Source of the DNA: Atopsyche davidsoni
Taxonomy: Eukaryota; Arthropoda; Insecta; Trichoptera; Hydrobiosidae
DNA: 64,000 nucleotides
Reading direction: 5' to 3'
Assembly: GCA_022113835.1 (NCBI GenBank)
Contig: JAILWY010000027.1
Coordinates: 10,046,501 to 10,110,500 of the forward strand
This document shows, in pieces, positions 58,680 to 64,000 of this stretch; position 1 is the first letter of the stretch; each line of letters starts with the position of its first letter. The position numbers were made by a program, and so were the translations under genes. Below the pieces are notes generated by a model. That model ran no database searches. It saw only the letters and a list, made by a program, of their open reading frames with translations, and was not told the DNA's origin.

Positions 58680-58891
58680 TTAGTCACAAGATTTCTTGAT
58701 TTTAAAGCATGCGGTGTGCATGGGGTTGACAAAGACTATCTTGTCATCAATGGTGTGAAGCCTTGCGCGACACATGCTCTGTTTTGAACACACCCAAACA
58801 GTTTTTCCTCGATAGAATTTAGAAAAACGATAAGTGGAATCTCCAAACCTCACCATCCTCTTCCCACGCTGGGAGAGAACGAATTCTGCTT
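58680..58891 (-). CDS. mod(mdg4): F50: antisense FLYWCH (CCHC) alternative 3' exon
   Basis: Minus-strand acceptor TTTCATTTTTAG (complement at 58892-58893). 69 residues: AEFVLSQRGKRMV, GDSTYRFS, KTVWVC, C-x5-C (CSKQSMC), ARLHTIDDKIVF, MHTAC (H-x2-C), then KIKKSCD and TAA (58680-58682). Rightmost array member. No recognisable unit follows in the last 5 kb. Its first Met is after the acceptor core. Confidence 0.86.
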
Positions 58892-59491
58892 CTAAAAATG
58901 AAATAAAAATTAGTATAACAATTATAAAAACAAATAACTAAATATTATTGTTTTTCTATCATGAGTCTTTACCTATGAGATTGTAGCTGCACTTGTGATG
59001 ATGTAGCATACGGCTACCGAAGTCATTATTGAGTTGTGAAATCCTCTTGAAGTTTTATTTTTGTGTGAATCGCAAAATTCAGCCGAGAGTATGAAATTAA
59101 AATTTTGGACACCTCCATTGTCACAAAAAAGATTTAAAATTGTGCCTTTAAATTGCAAGATCACTTTCAAATTTTCATAAGGTCAGTAGATCTATAATTT
59201 GCAAATAATTTATTTGAATTTGTCATTAAGGTTATTTTAACACCCTATTTTCCTAAATTTACACTTAGTAATCTTTACTAAAAATAAAATATTTGTACTA
59301 AATTTTCAACTTATCGTATGAAATCATCATAGATTTCTGGTATTTTGCTGTACATCGATTCTGGAAATCGAATTCTGAATCGTCATTTGATCAAGTGAAC
59401 ATCAAAGCATCACAAATACCGCTTGAGAATGGTATTAAAATAAATCACTAGACCTATAGAATAAATTAGACCATTGACTCTTTTTAGTGTA

Positions 59492-61621
59492 CACCCATAC
59501 CTCGCTTTATGGCCTAGATACGTTCCACGAAACTTGGCCGCAAAGCGAAAAGCCGTATAAGGAATCAATTATTCTAATACAAATTCAATGGAATCGGTTC
59601 CAAATTTGTTAAATATGTAACATGGTTTATCATTCAAAATGTATTTTATCTTTTTATTTCATTTAAATCAAAAATACATGCATAATAAGTAAGGATGAGG
59701 ATGTTTATTCCTTGTTCGAAATAGGAAAAGGCTTTTGACAAATTTTTTGATGTTAGCTATTAGGATACAACAGGCTCTGTCTCTTCATCAAATGCCGGTT
59801 CTGCTTGCAACTGAATGAGTTCCTCATATGTAAGGGGTTCCCTATCAGCTTCAAGTAGATCAAGCACATCACGTTCGTTCAAATCTTCAAAGCCGAGATC
59901 ATGTGCTAGATCCAAAATGTTTTGCCTAATTTCAGGAAGGAAATTAACTTCTGCATCAGTACTTTTTACACATTCTGGCCATATTTTTTTCCAAACATGG
60001 TTCATTGTTGTTAATTTTAATTCCTTCCAAGATTCACTGATGCTGTCAACAGCATCCTTGATGTTATAGTTTTTCCAAAATGTTTTAATTGAAGCTTTAC
60101 CATCGGTTTCCCTTATAAGTTGTTGGAAAGTTCGGCGTAGGTAATATGCCTTAAAAGTGGCTATTGCACCCTGATCCATTGGTTGGATCAGAGCTGTTGT
60201 ATTTTTCGGAAGGTACTCAATCATGACATCGTCAGATAGCTCGGATAAATTAGTAGGATGCCCTGGTGCATTATCCAAAATTAGCAAAGCCTTGTTGGTT
60301 AAGTTATTGTCTTGCAAATATTTTTTCACTTCTGTACAAAAGTGATTTTTGAACCAATCCTCAAAAGTAGCTTTAGTGATCCAAGCTCTCTTGTTGGATT
60401 TCCATATGACGGGTAATTGATTTTTATTTAGTCCTTTAAGAGGCCTTGGATTTTTAGACAAATATATTAAAAGTGGTTTTAGCTTAAAATCACCCGCGGC
60501 ATTTGCACCAAGTAGCAAAGATAATCGTTCTTTAGACACCTTATAACCAGGTGCAGATTTTTCGGTTTTTGAAATGTATGTGCGATCAGGCATTCGCTTC
60601 CAATAAAGCCCTGTTACGTCTACGTTAAACACTTGTTCAGGTTTATAACCACCTCTTTCAATAATTCCCTTTAAAATGTTGGGATATTCCTTAGATGCGG
60701 CCTCATCAGCGCTAGCTGCTTCACCTTTCATTTTCAAATTACGCAAATTAAATCTTTTTTTAAATTTTTCAAACCATCCTCGGCTTGCTTGGAATGTGAC
60801 ATCTTCAGCAGATTCATCGGTATCTCCATTCTTCAAATTTTCGAAAATACTTAAAGCTTTTTCCTGGATAGCCATTTGACTCATTGGCATTCTCCGTTTG
60901 TTATTGTCCTCAATCCATATAATCAATAGTTTTTCCATTTTTTCCATAATCCAATTTCTTTGGCGTGTTAATCTCAAGACATTTAAAGGTGCAGCAGATT
61001 GCAAATATGTTTCAATGTCTTCTTTTTTATCGCGAATAGTTTGAATGGTAGATTTCGCAAGTCCCATTGCCCTGCAAATTTCAACAATTTTCTCTCCAGC
61101 ATCTATACGACGTAATACTTCTAGTTTATTTCCTAGCGTGACTGATTTTCGGCATCTCTTTTTATCAGTCTCCGAAGTCGACAATCGTTTCGGTGGCATT
61201 TTGTCTAAAAAATAATGAAATTATAATATAAGTTTAATAAAAAAATACACATTAAATTTTTTTAATTTGTACATACCATACATACATATGTATTTACGTA
61301 CCAAAAATGTCCCTAATTATTTCCAATTTTTCCAGTTAATGTGTAACAATCAGTAATAAATATGTACATAAAACACTCACAGACAAGTCTAAACAAGCCG
61401 CTCTATGAGCACACACTGAATAATGCTCGTAAACAAGAGGAAACAGAAAAGAGTGTGCACCGATATTGCGCTTGCCCAAGATTGGCAACATGTAGATATG
61501 TCGTTTTTTTTGCTGTTATAGCGAAACATTTTAGGCCGTAAATCTAAAACGTGCCTTAATTGAAAAGGGCCGTTATAGCAAAATGACGTATAAAGAACGG
61601 CCGTATAGCGAGGTCTGGGTG
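59492..61621 (-). mobile_element. Full-length pogo/Tigger transposon
   Basis: 2,130 bp with TA on both sides (59490-59491 and 61622-61623). The terminal inverted repeat starts CACCCATACCTCGC and matches the far end with three differences over 23 bases (CACCCAGACCTCGC). It contains one uninterrupted transposase frame. The terminal 70-100 bases carry further short GCGAAA or CCGTATA repeats. It is the autonomous-like relative of the deleted copy at 27789-28702. Confidence 0.95.
59760..61199 (-). CDS. pogo/Tigger transposase (CENP-B-like, DDE family)
   Basis: 479 residues, no internal stop, about the usual length for Tigger. An N-terminal psq-type helix-turn-helix (about 15-60, TLGNKLEVLRRI and AKSTIQTI) is followed by a CENP-B-type DNA-binding domain (about 75-160) and a DDE catalytic domain (about 188-400). 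Candidate triad: D194 (FNVD), D309 (LILDNAPGHP) and D342 (QPMDQG). The residue after D194 is Val (GTA, 60615-60617), where the deleted copy and the family have Glu. The C-terminus is acidic. Start chosen at the only Met before the HTH. TTTTTTAG just upstream could also be an acceptor. Activity unknown. Confidence 0.93.
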   Translation of the reverse strand: MPPKRLSTSETDKKRCRKSVTLGNKLEVLRRIDAGEKIVEICRAMGLAKSTIQTIRDKKEDIETYLQSAAPLNVLRLTRQRNWIMEKMEKLLIIWIEDNNKRRMPMSQMAIQEKALSIFENLKNGDTDESAEDVTFQASRGWFEKFKKRFNLRNLKMKGEAASADEAASKEYPNILKGIIERGGYKPEQVFNVDVTGLYWKRMPDRTYISKTEKSAPGYKVSKERLSLLLGANAAGDFKLKPLLIYLSKNPRPLKGLNKNQLPVIWKSNKRAWITKATFEDWFKNHFCTEVKKYLQDNNLTNKALLILDNAPGHPTNLSELSDDVMIEYLPKNTTALIQPMDQGAIATFKAYYLRRTFQQLIRETDGKASIKTFWKNYNIKDAVDSISESWKELKLTTMNHVWKKIWPECVKSTDAEVNFLPEIRQNILDLAHDLGFEDLNERDVLDLLEADREPLTYEELIQLQAEPAFDEETEPVVS

Positions 61622-64000
61622 TATATATAAACTGAATTGACAGCTTTAAAATCTGTAAACAGAAGTAAGATTTAATTCATACACTGATTACTTAATCAGA
61701 TAAGAATTTAAAAAAAATATTATCAGATTCAGTTGAAAATGGCTTGAGCATCTGTGGCTGAAAAGTCAGAAAGTAAATATATTCCACCACCATGAAAAAA
61801 CCCAACAACGCCATAGATTAACCTTTATGTTTTTGACTTAAAGTTAAAATATACTGTTTCCTACAAAAGGTTAAAAATAAATAAATCAAAATTAAAGAAC
61901 TCAATGAAAGTTTTCACTGTACGTTTATTAAAAATACACGATTAATAAGCAGTTACAGATATTTGTTAAAATAATACGTCTATTGAGGAGTATAAATTGA
62001 GATCCTGTATGCATTTATTGTACAATAAGAAGATGTTCTACGGATATAAGATATCTAAATACACTGCATTACATATAGATAGATATGAAATATAACCTTA
62101 CCCTGTGACAGAAACGTTTTGAAAAATATATAGAAACATCAGAATAGAGTAGATTCAGTATATATAAAAGTGGTAAATATTTCACATACGATAAAATAAT
62201 AAAAAATTTTAAAAATTCTGTTGCTGAGACTATTAATTTAAAAACACTTAAAAATTGAGCAAATAAACAAAATTAAGTCACACTAGTTAATGAACATTTT
62301 TAGAAATCACTGCTAACCACGAAAATAGCTTTACGTTACCTGTCAAAAGAGTAGTGATACATCAAAGGGCATATATGCTTATACAAGTGGTACTATTTCA
62401 TTCTATATTCTTTTATATTTATTTTATTTTTCAGAGCAAAGCATTTGTTTATATTCAGTATATCGTATTTCAGATATAAATTGACAGATGGTAATAGATC
62501 AGACTTCTAATACTGTATATCACTAAAATTACATATTATCATATTTTATAGCCAAATAGTCTTTTAACAAATTTTGGTACAGTATGTGATATGGATGGTA
62601 CTATCTTGAGTTCAAGCTGCGAATCCTTTAATAATCCGAATCATTTTTTCATACAAATGTATCATGCTTTTACACGCGTAATATCAAGAGAGTAGTGATT
62701 AAGAAACACAACACAATAAAAAAACAAAACTACAAGGTGACCGGTGCTATGAGACGAGTAGAGTATAACTCTCAGGGCAACAATAAACAATACATAAAAT
62801 CGGTTTCATATTTTAAATAATATTAAGTCACTACACAATTTATACTAAGCGTGCTTCTATAGAAAAATTTTCAGACCATCAAAAGACAAGCCTCTCAAAA
62901 AAGTCTCAAGTATATATATATTCCTTAATATTAGTACTAAAGATAAATGCATGTCAGTCTACTGTTTATTATAAATAAAGATGAGTATTAGTTAAACTAT
63001 TCTTATTCATAAACATCAAATAGAACAAATAAAGACCTATGAAATAATCGTAAAATATTACAGTTAGTTTAAACTTTTAGAAAAATAATAATACCAAACA
63101 AGTACATATAACCATAATTTATAAATATATATATATATATATTTATAAGTGTGAGGTCACTGGATATTTTTCACATTCTTTTATGCTTTTATGATTATAA
63201 TTATCTAATACACTGTAATATGCAGTTGAAAGCTAAGCTAAAATTGTAAATAATATCAAAATATTATATCTATTAAAACATTAAAAAAAATACTTCTAAA
63301 AATCACAGAAATAATGTATGCTATGATTACTTATTATATGGGTAGCTGCTTTGTTATATTTTGTTTTGCCTTATATAAAGACAGCATAAAAATTCAATAT
63401 TTAGGAATTCGATTGATCAAACTGACTTTTCCTCTACTGATTATATGTCGTTTAAGCACTTACAAGTTATAAGATTATTTTCTCTTCACAGTCAAGTATG
63501 GGATTTTTACCTTCCTGCATTTCTAAGTATACGCTGTTTTAAACATAAATATAAGTCAATTTCATCAAACATAAGAAAAAAGGATTTTGTCAATTCACAG
63601 TTATCAAGCTCAATAAATATGGCGTAACAACTTGATGTTTTCAGTTTGTGTTTCTTCCTATCCTGAATTGCCAACTATGCATAGTTTTGGACATAAATAA
63701 AATACAATTTCATCAATTTTAAAAAATTCGTAATTTTCTCCTACCAGACATTTTCAATATAAATAAAAAACATATAGAGAAATAAAAGAAGCTATTTTTC
63801 TCGTCAAATTGATGGTTCTGTTCATATTTTCTTTTTCTGAATCGGCCGGCAAGTGTATAAGTATATAAGACAATTTTATAAAATATATAACAGGTATTTT
63901 CTTTTGGTTGACAGTAATGTACTCAAAAAAAATACAATGCAACAACGTGGTGTTGTTTAAAACATAACAGCAACAAGTATACATTGTTAGAAACAAATAA
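61622..64000. other. Terminal 2.4 kb without recognised genes
   Basis: AT-rich throughout. A perfect-looking AT palindrome lies at about 63121-63148 (ATAAATATATAT centre). No FLYWCH exon, transposon protein, tRNA or other feature was seen on either strand. Confidence 0.5.

Noticed and set aside
1..64000. Bacterial-type features: operons, CRISPR, ribosome binding sites
   Set aside because: Composition, splice sites, polyadenylation signals and transposon types are those of an animal genome; no CRISPR-like spaced repeats were seen.

Overview
The window is AT-rich eukaryotic DNA that I read as the alternative 3' exon array of an insect mod(mdg4)-type locus. It holds 50 intact FLYWCH-type zinc-finger exons (F1-F50), each about 60-90 codons. 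Each begins directly after an AG preceded by a pyrimidine-rich tract, contributes two bases to a split codon (phase 1), and ends in its own stop, usually right after H-x-H or H-x-C. None has a start codon at a conserved place. No BTB/POZ or other shared 5' exon was seen, so the common exons must lie outside the window. Intronless one-domain alternative terminal exons in one phase and on both strands match what is established for Drosophila mod(mdg4), whose terminal exons are joined to a common 5' transcript by trans-splicing. Assignment to mod(mdg4) is by this architecture. An insect is likely and a moth or butterfly plausible, but the species is not determinable here.

Layout. 1-34.7 kb: a dense plus-strand block, F1-F33, about one exon per kb, with two decayed exons (P1, P2) and a partial exon duplication (P3). 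35-45.6 kb: a mixed-strand block with minus F34, F35, F39-F42, plus F36-F38 and F43, a truncated minus copy (P4), and a plus-strand exon-like unit Z1 that encodes a piggyBac C-terminal Cys-rich domain. 47.5-58.9 kb: a sparse minus-strand block F44-F50, including Z2, a BED-type zinc-finger exon in the same phase. 59-64 kb: a full-length pogo/Tigger transposon and then no recognisable gene.

The fingers fall into ligand classes: C-x7-C with H-x-H (30 exons, mostly the left block and F39-F43), C-x5-C with H-x(1-2)-C (12 exons, mostly right of 34 kb), and small hybrids (C-x5-C with H-x-H; C-x6-C; C-x12-C). Neighbouring exons are often each other's closest relatives (F10/F11, F17/F18, F20/F21, F23/F24, F30/F31, F36/F37, F39/F40, F42/F43), which shows growth by local and sometimes inverted duplication. 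One pair, F4 and F35, is 33 kb apart on opposite strands.

Transposons fill part of the intervals: an intact-looking pogo/Tigger at 59.5 kb and an internally deleted relative at 27.8 kb, a hAT-like MITE, a fold-back palindrome, a two-copy hairpin repeat with a 14-bp flanking duplication, a TA-flanked MITE, a piggyBac relic and tRNA-SINE-like fragments.

Together the exons would give one regulatory protein family a shared N-terminus and at least 50, perhaps 52, interchangeable C-terminal DNA- or protein-binding domains. The most notable observations are the two non-FLYWCH units (Z1, Z2) that appear to use the same splice phase.
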